From: Borrelia recurrentis A1
Lineage (GTDB): Bacteria; Spirochaetota; Spirochaetia; Borreliales; Borreliaceae
Length of the DNA stretch: 64,000 nucleotides
Direction: 5' to 3'
Assembly (NCBI RefSeq): GCF_000019705.1
Contig: NC_011244.1
Span: 310,001-374,000 of the forward strand
Part shown: positions 54,280-64,000 of the stretch, one piece after another
Layout of the letters: every line of letters starts with the position of its first letter
Numbering within the stretch: position 1 is the first letter of the stretch
Translations under genes and position numbers: made by a program
Notes under the pieces: model-generated
What the model was told of the DNA's origin: nothing
Databases searched by the model: none
The model's input: the letters and a program-made list of their open reading frames with translations, nothing else

Positions 54280-55152
54280 ATGAACGAAAACTATATGCTA
54301 GAAATCAAAAATTTAACAATTGAATTTCAATTAAAACACACAACAATATATCCTGTAAATAATATAAATTTAAAAATGAAAAGAGGAGAAATTAGAGCTA
54401 TTGTTGGAGAATCTGGCAGTGGAAAATCTGTCACAAGCATGGCAATATTAAAACTATTACCCGAATCTACAACGATATATAAAACTGGAGAAATAATATT
54501 CGAAAATCAAGATTTACTGAAACTCAAAGAAAAAGAACTTCAAAGCATAAGAGGTAATAAAATAGCAATGATATTTCAAGATCCAATGACGTCTCTAAAT
54601 CCATATCTAAAAATATCCACACAAATTGAAGAGACAATCATGTTACACCAAAAATTAAATAAAAAGCAAGCAAAACAAAAAGCAATAGAAATGTTGAAAA
54701 CAGTTGGTGTTATAAACGCAGAAGAGAGAATAAAACACTATCCACATCAATTCTCAGGAGGAATGAGACAAAGAGTGATGATTGCAATGGCATTAAGTTG
54801 TCATCCATCATTATTAATTGCAGATGAACCTACAACAGCTCTTGATGTCACAATTCAAGAGCAAATACTATTACTAATTAAAAATCTCTCTAGGAAATTT
54901 AATACCTCCACCATATTAATAACACATGATTTAGGAGTAGTAGCAGAAATATGCGATACTGTCTCTGTAATGTACCAAGGAAAATTTGTAGAAGAAGGAA
55001 CAGTACAAGAAATATTTAAAAATCCTAAACATCCATACACAATTGGACTTTTAAAATCAATACTAACTCTTGATAAAAATCCAAATGAAAAACTTTATTC
55101 AATTAAAGATTATCCCATTGAAACTATTACAAATAACAACGAGGGTATTTAA
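54280..55152 (+). CDS. oppD: Oligopeptide ABC transporter ATPase OppD
   Basis: The 290-residue ABC ATPase has Walker A GESGSGKSVTSM, Q-loop FQDPMTSLNPYL, signature QFSGGMRQRVMIAMAL, Walker B LLIADEPTTALD and H-loop ITHDLGVVAE. The C-terminal oligopeptide-specific extension (NPKHPYTIGLLKSI) is shorter than usual (about 320 residues in the family). It ends cleanly one base before the oppF ATG, so I do not see a frameshift. Confidence 0.96.
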   Translation: MNENYMLEIKNLTIEFQLKHTTIYPVNNINLKMKRGEIRAIVGESGSGKSVTSMAILKLLPESTTIYKTGEIIFENQDLLKLKEKELQSIRGNKIAMIFQDPMTSLNPYLKISTQIEETIMLHQKLNKKQAKQKAIEMLKTVGVINAEERIKHYPHQFSGGMRQRVMIAMALSCHPSLLIADEPTTALDVTIQEQILLLIKNLSRKFNTSTILITHDLGVVAEICDTVSVMYQGKFVEEGTVQEIFKNPKHPYTIGLLKSILTLDKNPNEKLYSIKDYPIETITNNNEGI

Positions 55153-56136
55153 ATGACAAATGAAAAAGATATAATTCTTAAAGTAGAAAATTTGGTACAA
55201 ACATTCACAATCGGAGAAAACTTTTTATTTTGGAAAAATAAACGTAAAGTAAACGCTGTAAACGGCATTAGTTTCGAAGTTGAACGTAACAAAACACTAG
55301 GACTTGTTGGCGAATCTGGATGTGGAAAATCAACAACATTAAGAACAATAATGCAACTCTATACACCAACATCTGGTAGAATATATTTTAATGGTAAAGA
55401 CATAACAAAACTGTCAAAAAAAGAACTTTTAAAGACAAAAAAAGACATGCAAATGGTATTTCAAGATCCACACACATCCCTAAATCCAAGAATGACAATA
55501 AGAGAAATAATAGCAGAACCACTTGTGATATACAATGAAAACAAAATTATTCCACGAACAAAACAAGAAATAGAACAAAGAGTAAATGAATTAATGGATA
55601 TTACTGGTCTCTCAAAAAGCATGTTATCTAGATATCCACACGAATTTTCAGGAGGACAGAGACAAAGAATAGGTATAGCAAGGGCACTAGCTTTAAACCC
55701 TAAACTTTTATTATTAGATGAAGCTGTATCTGCATTAGATGTGTCAATCAGAGCACAAATTTTAAACTTACTTAAAGATTTACAAAAAGAATTAAGTCTA
55801 TCTTATCTATTCATTTCACATGACTTAGCAGTAGTAAAATACATGAGCGACAAAATTGCCGTAATGTATCAGGGTATAATCTTAGAAATTGCACCTAGAG
55901 AAATTTTATTTTCAAATCCTAAACATCCATACACAAAAACATTAATAGCCTCTATTCTAGAAATTGATCCAGAAAAAATAAAAAATAAAACTATTAAGCT
56001 TGATGAACCATCTTTAACGAATATACGAAATACATATTCACCAACAGAAAATGAAATTCTTGAAGAAGTAGAGAAAGATCATTTTGTATCTAAATATCTT
56101 TTTGATGAGATGAATAGTTTACTTAATAAAAACTAA
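55153..56136 (+). CDS. oppF: Oligopeptide ABC transporter ATPase OppF
   Basis: The 327-residue ATPase has Walker A GESGCGKSTTLR, Q-loop FQDPHTSLNPRM, signature FSGGQRQRIGIARALAL, Walker B LLLLDEAVSALD and the HPYTKTLIASI C-terminal motif. It pairs with OppD. The ATG immediately follows the oppD stop; the ribosome-binding GAGGG lies inside oppD. It is the last gene of the opp operon. Confidence 0.97.
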   Translation: MTNEKDIILKVENLVQTFTIGENFLFWKNKRKVNAVNGISFEVERNKTLGLVGESGCGKSTTLRTIMQLYTPTSGRIYFNGKDITKLSKKELLKTKKDMQMVFQDPHTSLNPRMTIREIIAEPLVIYNENKIIPRTKQEIEQRVNELMDITGLSKSMLSRYPHEFSGGQRQRIGIARALALNPKLLLLDEAVSALDVSIRAQILNLLKDLQKELSLSYLFISHDLAVVKYMSDKIAVMYQGIILEIAPREILFSNPKHPYTKTLIASILEIDPEKIKNKTIKLDEPSLTNIRNTYSPTENEILEEVEKDHFVSKYLFDEMNSLLNKN

Positions 56137-56151
56137 AATAGTAAAACATAT

Positions 56152-56176
56152 AAAACACAACTTTTACTTGTTTTTT
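56152..56176 (+). terminator. Possible weak terminator after oppF
   Basis: AAAACACAA (56152-56160) pairs with TTGTTTTTT (56168-56176) with one mismatch around a 7-base loop, so the T-run is part of the stem. It lies between convergent oppF and the P26-like gene. Weak because the stem is mostly A-T. Confidence 0.3.
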
Positions 56177-56261
56177 GAAATCTTCTTCCCTTAAATAGGG
56201 ACCATAATTTAATAAACCCAATGTAAATTAATGAATAAAAATTAAATTTTAATTTGAATAT

Positions 56262-57017
56262 TTAGTTATCAAAATAAGAGACTTCAAAATCTACCTTATT
56301 CTCAACATTTTCAACTGAATATAAATTAACCCTATTTACATTATTCTTATCTATAACCTTATTCCCAGAATCTACAAAATAATAATAAATCCTACCCTTA
56401 GGAAGATCTTTAAGCTTAATAGTATATACACCCTTACGTGATTCTTGCTCAACCAATCTGTTTAAAAACGGATTAAAATTATTAAAATTGCCAGCTATTG
56501 TAACAATATGTCCAGGTTGTCCTATATAAAAAAGTTCTACTTCCCTACCATCAGACGAATCAATTGGATTTCTCAAAGAAACATAACCATAATCCACACC
56601 TATATCAATTATAGAAAACGGAATTAGATCCTTATTAAAAACTACATTTTTATTATATTCATCATTTGTCCAGATACCATCCACAATAAGTCTATATTTG
56701 ATTTTACCAATTCCATGAGGAAGATTAATTTTTACGAAAAAAAGCCCATATTTATTTTTTTTAAACAAATATTTTTTCGCATAATCATCAAACTCAAAAG
56801 CAGCAAAAATCTTTCGAATACCCTTATTTGGAGGATAAAACATAATAACTCGCTTAGAATCAACAATAGGTGATAAATTATTTTCTCTGGTCGATACTTC
56901 TAAAAATTCATTTAAAGACAAATCAAAATTTTCAATTATATAACTCGTTGCTAAAACATTAATAACATTACAGAAAAAAAATATAGAACAAAATAACCAT
57001 CGCAAAGTTTTTCCCAT
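56262..57017 (-). CDS. Exported P26-like protein with a carbohydrate-binding-like fold
   Basis: This protein of about 251 residues has a signal peptide (MGKTLRWLFCSIFFFCNVIN, then VLA, cleavage near 23). It contains two early-set (Ig-like) segments similar to CBM48/AMPK glycogen-binding modules: KIRKIFAAFEFDDYAKKYL-type spacing with YRLIVDGIWTNDEYNKN, and IVTIAGNFNNFNPFLNRLV with GRIYYYFVDSGNKVID. The order matches B. burgdorferi BB0336 (P26). Ligand unknown. The start at 57017 is chosen because it puts the signal peptide at the N-terminus; an ATG at 57068 has no ribosome site. Confidence 0.75.
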   Translation of the reverse strand: MGKTLRWLFCSIFFFCNVINVLATSYIIENFDLSLNEFLEVSTRENNLSPIVDSKRVIMFYPPNKGIRKIFAAFEFDDYAKKYLFKKNKYGLFFVKINLPHGIGKIKYRLIVDGIWTNDEYNKNVVFNKDLIPFSIIDIGVDYGYVSLRNPIDSSDGREVELFYIGQPGHIVTIAGNFNNFNPFLNRLVEQESRKGVYTIKLKDLPKGRIYYYFVDSGNKVIDKNNVNRVNLYSVENVENKVDFEVSYFDN

Positions 57018-57127
57018 AATTGAATTATAAAACTCGCCAAACAATTCTTTTACAAAAAGACTACACATTTATTTTATTTGTTATTATACTAAAAATATAT
57101 ACTAAAGTAAATATACATAAATATTAA

Positions 57128-58444
<1,317 letters not shown>

Positions 58445-58457
58445 GAATAAATAATTA

Positions 58458-58485
58458 AAGCCCTCTTTCAAAGGGCTTATTTTTA
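58458..58485 (+). terminator. Rho-independent terminator after eno
   Basis: AAGCCCT (58458-58464) pairs with AGGGCTT (58472-58478), 7 bp with a 7-base loop, followed by ATTTTTATAT. It is the most GC-rich hairpin in the window. It may also serve the convergent rpsI on the minus strand. Confidence 0.85.
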
Positions 58486-58514
58486 TATAAACAAAATAAT
58501 ATAAAAATAAATAT

Positions 58515-58925
58515 CTATCTTTTTGAAAATTGGAAACTCTTCCTAGCTTTCTTTTTCCCAAACTTCTTACGTTCAACTTTTCGTGAATCTCTTGTTAAAA
58601 ATTCATTGGATTTAAGAACCATTTTATACTCTTCATCAAGATCAAAAAGAGCCCTTGCAATACCATGTCTAATAGCACCAGCCTGACCTGAAATACCTCC
58701 ACCATAAACATTAATATAAATATCATATTTACCAAGAGTATGCGTTAAAGCTAATGGGGATAAAGCTATTGTTTTTAACTTTTCAAGCTGCATGTAAACA
58801 TCAAAATTCTTGTGGTTAATCTTAATGTCACCCTTACCTTCTCTAATATAAACCCTAGCAACAGAAGACTTTCTGCGCCCTGTACCCATTCCTAAATTAA
58901 CACCCTTAACATCTGATTTTGCCAT
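58515..58925 (-). CDS. rpsI: 30S ribosomal protein S9
   Basis: The 136-residue protein has [40 protein letters not shown] and the basic C-terminus [12 protein letters not shown] that reaches the P-site tRNA. It follows rplM after 10 bases, the universal rplM-rpsI pair. It ends facing the eno terminator. Confidence 0.98.
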   Translation of the reverse strand: MAKSDVKGVNLGMGTGRRKSSVARVYIREGKGDIKINHKNFDVYMQLEKLKTIALSPLALTHTLGKYDIYINVYGGGISGQAGAIRHGIARALFDLDEEYKMVLKSNEFLTRDSRKVERKKFGKKKARKSFQFSKR

Positions 58926-58935
58926 TTTTCCTCTC

Positions 58936-59385
58936 TTAATTTGCTTCTAATTTATAAAGATTCTGAGAGCTAAGCTTATGATTAGCATCAGCAAAAACCT
59001 TTAGATTTCTAAAAAGCTCACGACCCAAAGGACCCTTTGGCAACATGCCCTTAATAGCAATTTCAAGAGGAGCTGTTGGTTTTCTTTCAGATAATGTTCT
59101 ATAAGTATCAGAATAAAGACCTCCAGGATATCTTGAATGTCTATAATAAATTTTTTGAAAATATTTCTTACCAGTAAGCTTAACCTTTGAAGCATTAATA
59201 ATAACAACATTATCACCTAAATCTTGGTGAGGAGTATAATAAGGTTTATGTTTGCCCCTCAGAATTTTAATAGCTTCTGTAGCAATTCTACCAAGAACTT
59301 TATCCGAAGCATCAATCACATACCACTTTTTCTTCACGTATCTTGGTTTCATCCATATTGTCTTATTATTAGTCATTTTATTCAT
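58936..59385 (-). CDS. rplM: 50S ribosomal protein L13
   Basis: The 149-residue protein has the L13 motifs [60 protein letters not shown] and [19 protein letters not shown]. It is an early-assembly protein of the large subunit. A near-consensus promoter lies about 42 bases upstream of the start. GAGGA lies 11 bases before the ATG used; a second ATG three codons later is possible. Confidence 0.97.
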   Translation of the reverse strand: MNKMTNNKTIWMKPRYVKKKWYVIDASDKVLGRIATEAIKILRGKHKPYYTPHQDLGDNVVIINASKVKLTGKKYFQKIYYRHSRYPGGLYSDTYRTLSERKPTAPLEIAIKGMLPKGPLGRELFRNLKVFADANHKLSSQNLYKLEAN

Positions 59386-59433
59386 AATAATATAAAGTCC
59401 TCGCTTAGATATTCTACAAAATTATACTTTTTC

Positions 59434-59462
59434 ATTGTATTATTTGTAAGTTAACCTGTCAA
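59434..59462 (-). promoter_or_regulatory. rplM-rpsI promoter, near-consensus
   Basis: On the minus strand a perfect TTGACA (59462-59457), a 17-base spacer and TACAAT (59439-59434; one base off consensus) form the best promoter in the window. It begins two bases after the stop codon of the preceding gene. Confidence 0.82.
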
Positions 59463-59464
59463 TA

Positions 59465-60250
59465 CTAACATCCAAATTTGTTTTGAAGCTTAGCAGAAAT
59501 TTTTCGAAAACCATCTAAATCTCCTTTAGAAAATTTCAAAGGTAAAAGTGAAGGAAAATCAAAAACAGGACTAATTAAATATCCATTACTTAAATATTCC
59601 TTAAAAACCTCACCATGATATTCAGATTTATAGCAAGGAAACATATACCTATTAATTAATTTAAACATAGGAGTAGAAAAAATATCAAAATTAATTTTTA
59701 AACTTTTTTCATAAGATAAAATTTTAACAAGCATATGCTTAGCAACTGCTAAAGTTAAAGCATCAAAAGAATCTCTAAATTCCATTTTTTTAGATAAATT
59801 ATCTACTATAACAATATTAATAGACATACATCCAGGCATTGGAAGCTTTATAAACATAGGATATCTCACATTATTAAATCCAAACTTAAACTCATATATA
59901 CCCTGCCTCACTTCCCAAGGATTACTAAAATAATTTTGACCTGTTAATGACAACAAAAAATCTCTAGCATCTCTTTCAAACCTAAAAACACGCACAAATC
60001 CTGCTTCTTTAAAGTAAGAAAAAAAAACATTTTCAAATTGCTTTTTAAATATAGATGGATAAGATGCTGTAAGCCCTCTTGAAAAAGTTTGCTTAAGAAT
60101 CAGATTTAATCCTTGAACTCTATGCCCTAAAAAATTTAAACCTTCATTTAAATATAAATCTAAATACCGATTACCATTAATATCATAAAGATAAAAAAAT
60201 CTTGCTCTTTTAATTATGGGAAAACAACTAAATAAAGATTTACTACACAT
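59465..60250 (-). CDS. Degenerate class III aminotransferase-like protein, PLP domain lost
   Basis: The 261-residue protein begins like class III aminotransferases and glutamate semialdehyde aminomutase: YDINGNRYLDLYLNEG, then LGH at 41-43. It ends like their small C-terminal domain (LSNGYLISPVFDFPSLLP from residue 220). Family members have about 420 residues. The cofactor-binding core with its Asp and catalytic Lys is not recognisable between, so it probably cannot bind PLP. Its role is unknown. It overlaps gatB by 8 bases and so is translated with the amidotransferase genes. Confidence 0.65.
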   Translation of the reverse strand: MCSKSLFSCFPIIKRARFFYLYDINGNRYLDLYLNEGLNFLGHRVQGLNLILKQTFSRGLTASYPSIFKKQFENVFFSYFKEAGFVRVFRFERDARDFLLSLTGQNYFSNPWEVRQGIYEFKFGFNNVRYPMFIKLPMPGCMSINIVIVDNLSKKMEFRDSFDALTLAVAKHMLVKILSYEKSLKINFDIFSTPMFKLINRYMFPCYKSEYHGEVFKEYLSNGYLISPVFDFPSLLPLKFSKGDLDGFRKISAKLQNKFGC

Positions 60251-61700
60251 CCTGCAATTTATTCATTAAAATTTCATTTGAAAGAACAGGATTAACCTTA
60301 CCAGAAGTTTTACGCATAATTTGTCCCATCATAAATTTAACAGCATGACTTTTCCCTTTTTTGTAAAGTTCAATTGATTTAGGATTTTCGTTTAACACTT
60401 CAATTACAATTGATTCAATAAACGATTTATCGCTTATCTGTTCTAATTTTTTTTCATTGATAATAGTAATAGAAGAAACATTTCTGTCAACCATTTCTAA
60501 AAATATTTCCTTAGAAATCTTTCCACTTATTTTTCCATTAAGAATAAATTCAACAAGCTCACCAATATATGATGCTGGTAAATTAAAATCAAGTATACCT
60601 ATTTCCCTTTCATTTAACACACTTAACACTTCAGATAATATCCAATTAGCCACTTTCTTAGGTTCACTTGAAGTTAATGCTGCCTCTTCAAAATATTTAA
60701 CCAAATTTTTATCTGAAGTTAAAGTTACAACATCAAAATCACTAAGCCCATACTGCTCTTGCAACCTAATTCTTGCATCAAAAGGTAACTCCACCATCCT
60801 ATGAGATTTAATATTTTCAATATAATCACTCTCAAGTTTAATTAAAGGTAAATCTGGATCCTTGATATAACGATAATCAGATATTGTTTCTTTGCTTCTT
60901 TGAAGAACTGTAATACCTTTCTTATCATCAAATCCCATTGTACACTTCCCGACACTTTCCAAAGTTTTTCTATACAAAATCCATTCTTCTTTTTGTTTTG
61001 ACTCCTCATAATCAATTGCTAACTTTACTGACTTAAAAGAATTTAAATTTTTTATCTCAGAAATGGGAGTTTTATAGTTAACATCATTCTCATTAATAAG
61101 TAAGTTAATATTAACATCACAACGAAATGATCCATTTTCCATACTACACTCAGACAAATCAAGATATCTAAAAATTTCCCTTAAAGCATTCAAATAAGCT
61201 ACGGCTTCTTCTCCACTACGTATATCAGGTTGTGATACAATTTCTAGCAATGGTGCTCCTGCACGATTAAAATCAATATAACTTTGATTATCATTTGAAA
61301 GCAAATGCAAACTTTTTCCAGAATCCTCTTCCATATGTATTCTTGCAATATTAATTCTTTTTACACCCAAACTAGTTTTAATAAAAATAAACCCATTCTC
61401 ACAAATAGGCGCATCATTTTGAGATATTTGGTATCCTTTGGGCAAATCAGGATAAGCATAATGCTTTCTATCGAATTTAACAATATTTCTAATTGTAGAA
61501 TTAGTAGCATGCCCTGCCAAAATTGCACTACTAACAAGTTCTTTATTTACGCTAGGTAATGCTCCAGGAAGTCCAAGACATATTGGACAAACACGAGAAT
61601 TTGGAATTCCACCAAAATCATTTTTACATCCACAAAAAGCTTTAGTCTTTAATCCTAATTGTACGTGGACTTCTAATCCAATAAGCAATTTATATTCCAT
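60243..61700 (-). CDS. gatB: Asp/Glu-tRNA amidotransferase subunit B
   Basis: The 485-residue subunit starts LLIGLEVHVQLGLKTKAFCG and has the cradle motifs NRAGAPLLEIVSQPDIRS, KHYAYPDLPKGYQISQNDAP and YIKDPDLPLIKL. The C-terminal YqeY-like tRNA-binding domain ends VNPVLSNEILMNKL. GatCAB converts Glu-tRNA(Gln) to Gln-tRNA(Gln); Borrelia lacks glutaminyl-tRNA synthetase. The start overlaps gatA by 11 bases. Confidence 0.98.
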   Translation of the reverse strand: MEYKLLIGLEVHVQLGLKTKAFCGCKNDFGGIPNSRVCPICLGLPGALPSVNKELVSSAILAGHATNSTIRNIVKFDRKHYAYPDLPKGYQISQNDAPICENGFIFIKTSLGVKRINIARIHMEEDSGKSLHLLSNDNQSYIDFNRAGAPLLEIVSQPDIRSGEEAVAYLNALREIFRYLDLSECSMENGSFRCDVNINLLINENDVNYKTPISEIKNLNSFKSVKLAIDYEESKQKEEWILYRKTLESVGKCTMGFDDKKGITVLQRSKETISDYRYIKDPDLPLIKLESDYIENIKSHRMVELPFDARIRLQEQYGLSDFDVVTLTSDKNLVKYFEEAALTSSEPKKVANWILSEVLSVLNEREIGILDFNLPASYIGELVEFILNGKISGKISKEIFLEMVDRNVSSITIINEKKLEQISDKSFIESIVIEVLNENPKSIELYKKGKSHAVKFMMGQIMRKTSGKVNPVLSNEILMNKLQDV

Positions 61701-63135
61701 CTAATTCTAATTCCTCTATTATATTTTTTGAAAAACTTAAAAGTTCAAAATCCCTCTTAACTCTACCAATAACTTGCATACCAATAGGTAATCCCTTATC
61801 ATCTTTAGCAAATGGAATTGAAAGTGCAGGAAAACCAATAAGATTGGCAATCACAGTACATAAATCAGAATAATACATTTTCAAAGGATCATCAAAATTT
61901 TCACCTATTTTAAAAGGTTTCAAAAAACTTGTGGGAGTTATAATATACGAATAATTGTTAAAAATTTCATCAAATTTTGGAATCAATACGTTTTCTATAA
62001 TTTTACAAGCCTTAGTATAATATTCCAAATCATATCCTTCTGATAATAAATAATTACCAAGTACAACACGCCTTTTAACTTCTTCTTGTAAAAATAAACT
62101 TCTATGTTTGTAATAAAAATCATTAAGACTCAATGTATCATTTAATCTTTTCCCATAATGAAGACAAGTATAACGAGCAAGATTAGATGCAGCTTCAACA
62201 GGAGATATTGAATAATAAAGAGAAAGTACAAAATTAACTGCTTCTATTGAAATTTCATGTATCTCAACACCCTTACTTAAAAGAGCAGACTTAAATTTAG
62301 AAAACTCACAATAAATATCCTCTTCCATCAAGTCTTTACTAAACTCTTTAATAACAGCCAATTTAGTACCTTTTAAAGGTTTATTTAATAATGGATAGGG
62401 TTCTTGAATAATATCTATACTAGTAGAATCCATTGTATCAATTCCACAAGTATATTTTAATATTAAAGCCACGTCATCAATAGAATTAGCAAAAAATCCT
62501 ATTTGATCAAGAGACGAAGAATAAGATGACAGTCCATAGCGAGACAATCCTCCATAGGAAGGCTTAAATCCAATTACACCTGCAAATGAAGCAGGAAGCC
62601 TAACAGAACCACCCGTATCACTTCCAAGTGAAAAAGGGGATTGACCTCTAGCAACAACAGCTGCAGAACCACCAGAACTTCCCCCCACAACATATTCTTT
62701 ATTTGAAGGATTAAGAGTAACTCCATAATAAGAAAATTCACAAGAAGAACCCATTGCAAACTCATCCATATTAGTTCTTCCAATTATAATTGCCCCATTA
62801 TCTTTTAATCTTTTAATAACAGTTGCATCATAAGGAGAAATATAACCTTGCAAAATCTCAGATGCACAAGTTAAATCTTTATTTTTAATTGCAATATTAT
62901 CCTTAACTGCAATAGGAATACCAAGTAAAGGCAAATCTTGTCCCCCACCTTTACTTAAAAGATCATCATATTCTTTGGCTATTTCCAATGCATCATCAAA
63001 AAACTCAACATAACCATTAATATCTCTATTATCTTCATAAACTTTCTTATAATAAAGGATAATATCATAAATCTTATATTTCCGAGTCAATATTAATTCT
63101 TTAATTTTTATTAAATTCAAACCACTTAAGTCCAA
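61690..63135 (-). CDS. gatA: Asp/Glu-tRNA amidotransferase subunit A
   Basis: The 481-residue amidase has the Ser-cisSer-Lys triad: Lys in GIPIAVKDNIAIK, the GGSSGGSAAVVARG glycine-serine loop, and the nucleophile in LGSDTGGSVRLPASFAG. TNMDEFAMGSS is also conserved. It releases ammonia from glutamine and passes it to GatB. It follows gatC after 11 bases. Confidence 0.98.
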   Translation of the reverse strand: MDLSGLNLIKIKELILTRKYKIYDIILYYKKVYEDNRDINGYVEFFDDALEIAKEYDDLLSKGGGQDLPLLGIPIAVKDNIAIKNKDLTCASEILQGYISPYDATVIKRLKDNGAIIIGRTNMDEFAMGSSCEFSYYGVTLNPSNKEYVVGGSSGGSAAVVARGQSPFSLGSDTGGSVRLPASFAGVIGFKPSYGGLSRYGLSSYSSSLDQIGFFANSIDDVALILKYTCGIDTMDSTSIDIIQEPYPLLNKPLKGTKLAVIKEFSKDLMEEDIYCEFSKFKSALLSKGVEIHEISIEAVNFVLSLYYSISPVEAASNLARYTCLHYGKRLNDTLSLNDFYYKHRSLFLQEEVKRRVVLGNYLLSEGYDLEYYTKACKIIENVLIPKFDEIFNNYSYIITPTSFLKPFKIGENFDDPLKMYYSDLCTVIANLIGFPALSIPFAKDDKGLPIGMQVIGRVKRDFELLSFSKNIIEELELDGI

Positions 63136-63146
63136 ATCATTACTCC

Positions 63147-63422
63147 CTATTCAAGTACTTTAGGTGATAAAAAATAACCATCAACAAAAACATTGCTAAA
63201 ATTCTTAATAGATTCTATTGTCAACGAAGGCAAAATCTCATCATCTCTTAAGTCAGAAAAATTACATACTGCTTTATGGAAGCCATCTTTAATTTTAAAT
63301 TCAGAAATTTTATCTAACATACAAACAATTTTTTCAAATTTCATAACAAATTGCTGCTTTTCATCTTCACTTAACTTTAATAAACTCAATTTTAAACTAT
63401 TCTCTAAATGAATATTTTTCAA
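63147..63422 (-). CDS. gatC: Asp/Glu-tRNA amidotransferase subunit C
   Basis: The 91-residue protein has the GatC pattern: an N-terminal helix (LKLSLLKLSEDEKQQFVMKF) with EKIVCMLDKISEFKI, then RDDEILPSLTIESIKNF and a terminal YFLSPKVLE, equivalent to the F.VP.VL ending. GatC wraps around GatA and stabilises the complex. Short and divergent, but position and ending are clear. Confidence 0.92.
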   Translation of the reverse strand: MKNIHLENSLKLSLLKLSEDEKQQFVMKFEKIVCMLDKISEFKIKDGFHKAVCNFSDLRDDEILPSLTIESIKNFSNVFVDGYFLSPKVLE

Positions 63423-63431
63423 ATTTCACCT

Positions 63432-64000
63432 CTACATTTTAGAAAGTTTTTTAATATAACTTGAACTCAAAATAGCTTTTTTCCCATTTTTCAAACTAAT
63501 CTTAAGAAATGGTCCACCATCTTGGTACCACTTATCAACAATAATGCCATTCTCACCATTATAAATTATATAATCGCCAATATTAAAATTTTTATTATCA
63601 CTTCGTGTAAAAAAAAATTTAAAATTATCTTTCAAATATTCTGGAACAAAAACAATATCATAATTATCCTTATGGATCTCTTGAAAAAAAACTGATATAG
63701 CTGTATTTTTTAATATTCCTTTAAAAAATCTTTGCAAATTTATTGTAATAAAAAGTTCGAATTTAGCCCTAGTAATAGCAACATAAAAAAGTCTCCTCTC
63801 TTCTTCTAATCTATCAGCTGTCAATTCTTCAATCTCAGAAGGTAATAAACCTTTCTCAAGACCAGATATTATTACCCTATCAAACTCAAGTCCTTTAACG
63901 CCATGAATTGAAGAGAGTAACACACTAGATGCAAAATCTCCATGAACTAAAGGAGACAAAGACGAATTTTCAAGAAATATCACAAGACCTTCAAAACTAC
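63432..64000 (-). CDS. uvrD: UvrD/PcrA-type DNA helicase, C-terminal part (cut by window edge)
   Basis: The frame is open from 64000 to the stop at 63432. It shows superfamily 1 helicase motif V (SIHGVKGLEFDRVIISGLEK) and motif VI (EERRLFYVAITRAKFELFIT). The C-terminal tudor-like segment (FNIGDYIIYNGENGIIVDKW) is seen in PcrA/UvrD. It unwinds DNA 3' to 5' in repair. The 5' part lies beyond the window. It precedes gatC by 9 bases. Confidence 0.92.
   Translation of the reverse strand, partial: SFEGLVIFLENSSLSPLVHGDFASSVLLSSIHGVKGLEFDRVIISGLEKGLLPSEIEELTADRLEEERRLFYVAITRAKFELFITINLQRFFKGILKNTAISVFFQEIHKDNYDIVFVPEYLKDNFKFFFTRSDNKNFNIGDYIIYNGENGIIVDKWYQDGGPFLKISLKNGKKAILSSSYIKKLSKM

Noticed and set aside
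54280-55152. OppD truncated by frameshift
   Set aside because: It is about 30 residues shorter than usual but all motifs are present, and oppF starts at the next base, so there is no room for lost coding sequence.
56193-56208. TCCCT-TAAAT-AGGGA hairpin after oppF
   Set aside because: Only 5 bp, with no T-run on either side. Not enough for a terminator call.

Overview
The window is a 64 kb stretch of a very AT-rich chromosome from a Borrelia-type spirochete. The evidence is gene content and order: the long flgB-to-fliQ motility operon, hslVU, a reduced division and cell-wall cluster, the Rfu transporter, LysM and BamD-like lipoproteins, the flagellar collar protein FlcA, the opp cluster, eno, rpsI-rplM and gatCAB all run as in Borrelia burgdorferi. 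Two genes (dprA and the first oppA) each carry one in-frame stop in an otherwise open frame. This recent decay would fit a relapsing-fever species of the duttonii/recurrentis type, but the sequence alone does not settle the species.

Layout. (1) 1-33537, all on the minus strand: rlmE, cheW, nadK, four unrecognised genes, rsmH, ftsL, murF, mraY, ftsW, ftsQ, ftsA, ftsZ, a TPR lipoprotein gene, broken dprA, hslV, hslU, then the motility operon flgB, flgC, fliE, fliF, fliG, fliH, fliI, fliJ, flbB, fliK, flgD, flgE, flbD, motA, motB, fliL, fliM, fliN, fliZ(fliO), fliP and the start of fliQ. (2) 33590-35301, plus strand: a polyprenyl synthase and a TPR protein. (3) 35298-39559, minus: an ABC transporter of the riboflavin (Rfu) type. 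(4) 39968-48113, mixed strands: an envelope block with a FecR-like protein, a lipoprotein remnant, a LysM lipoprotein, a BamD-like lipoprotein, a von Willebrand A protein, FlcA and an acyltransferase. (5) 48313-56136, plus: oppA pseudogene, intact oppA, oppBCDF. (6) 56262-58444: a secreted P26-like protein (minus) and enolase (plus). (7) 58515-64000, minus: rpsI, rplM, a degenerate aminotransferase-like protein, gatB, gatA, gatC and the 3' part of a UvrD/PcrA helicase.

How it works together: the first block encodes export apparatus, rotor, stator and hook parts of the periplasmic flagellum, plus division and peptidoglycan functions. FlbB (first block) and FlcA (fourth block) are spirochete collar parts of the same motor. 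The opp and Rfu systems import peptides and probably riboflavin, which suits an auxotrophic parasite. GatCAB amidates mischarged tRNA. C exceeds G on the plus strand, as expected if the minus strand is the leading strand and the origin lies to the right of the window.

No rRNA, tRNA, CRISPR array, insertion sequence or prophage was seen.
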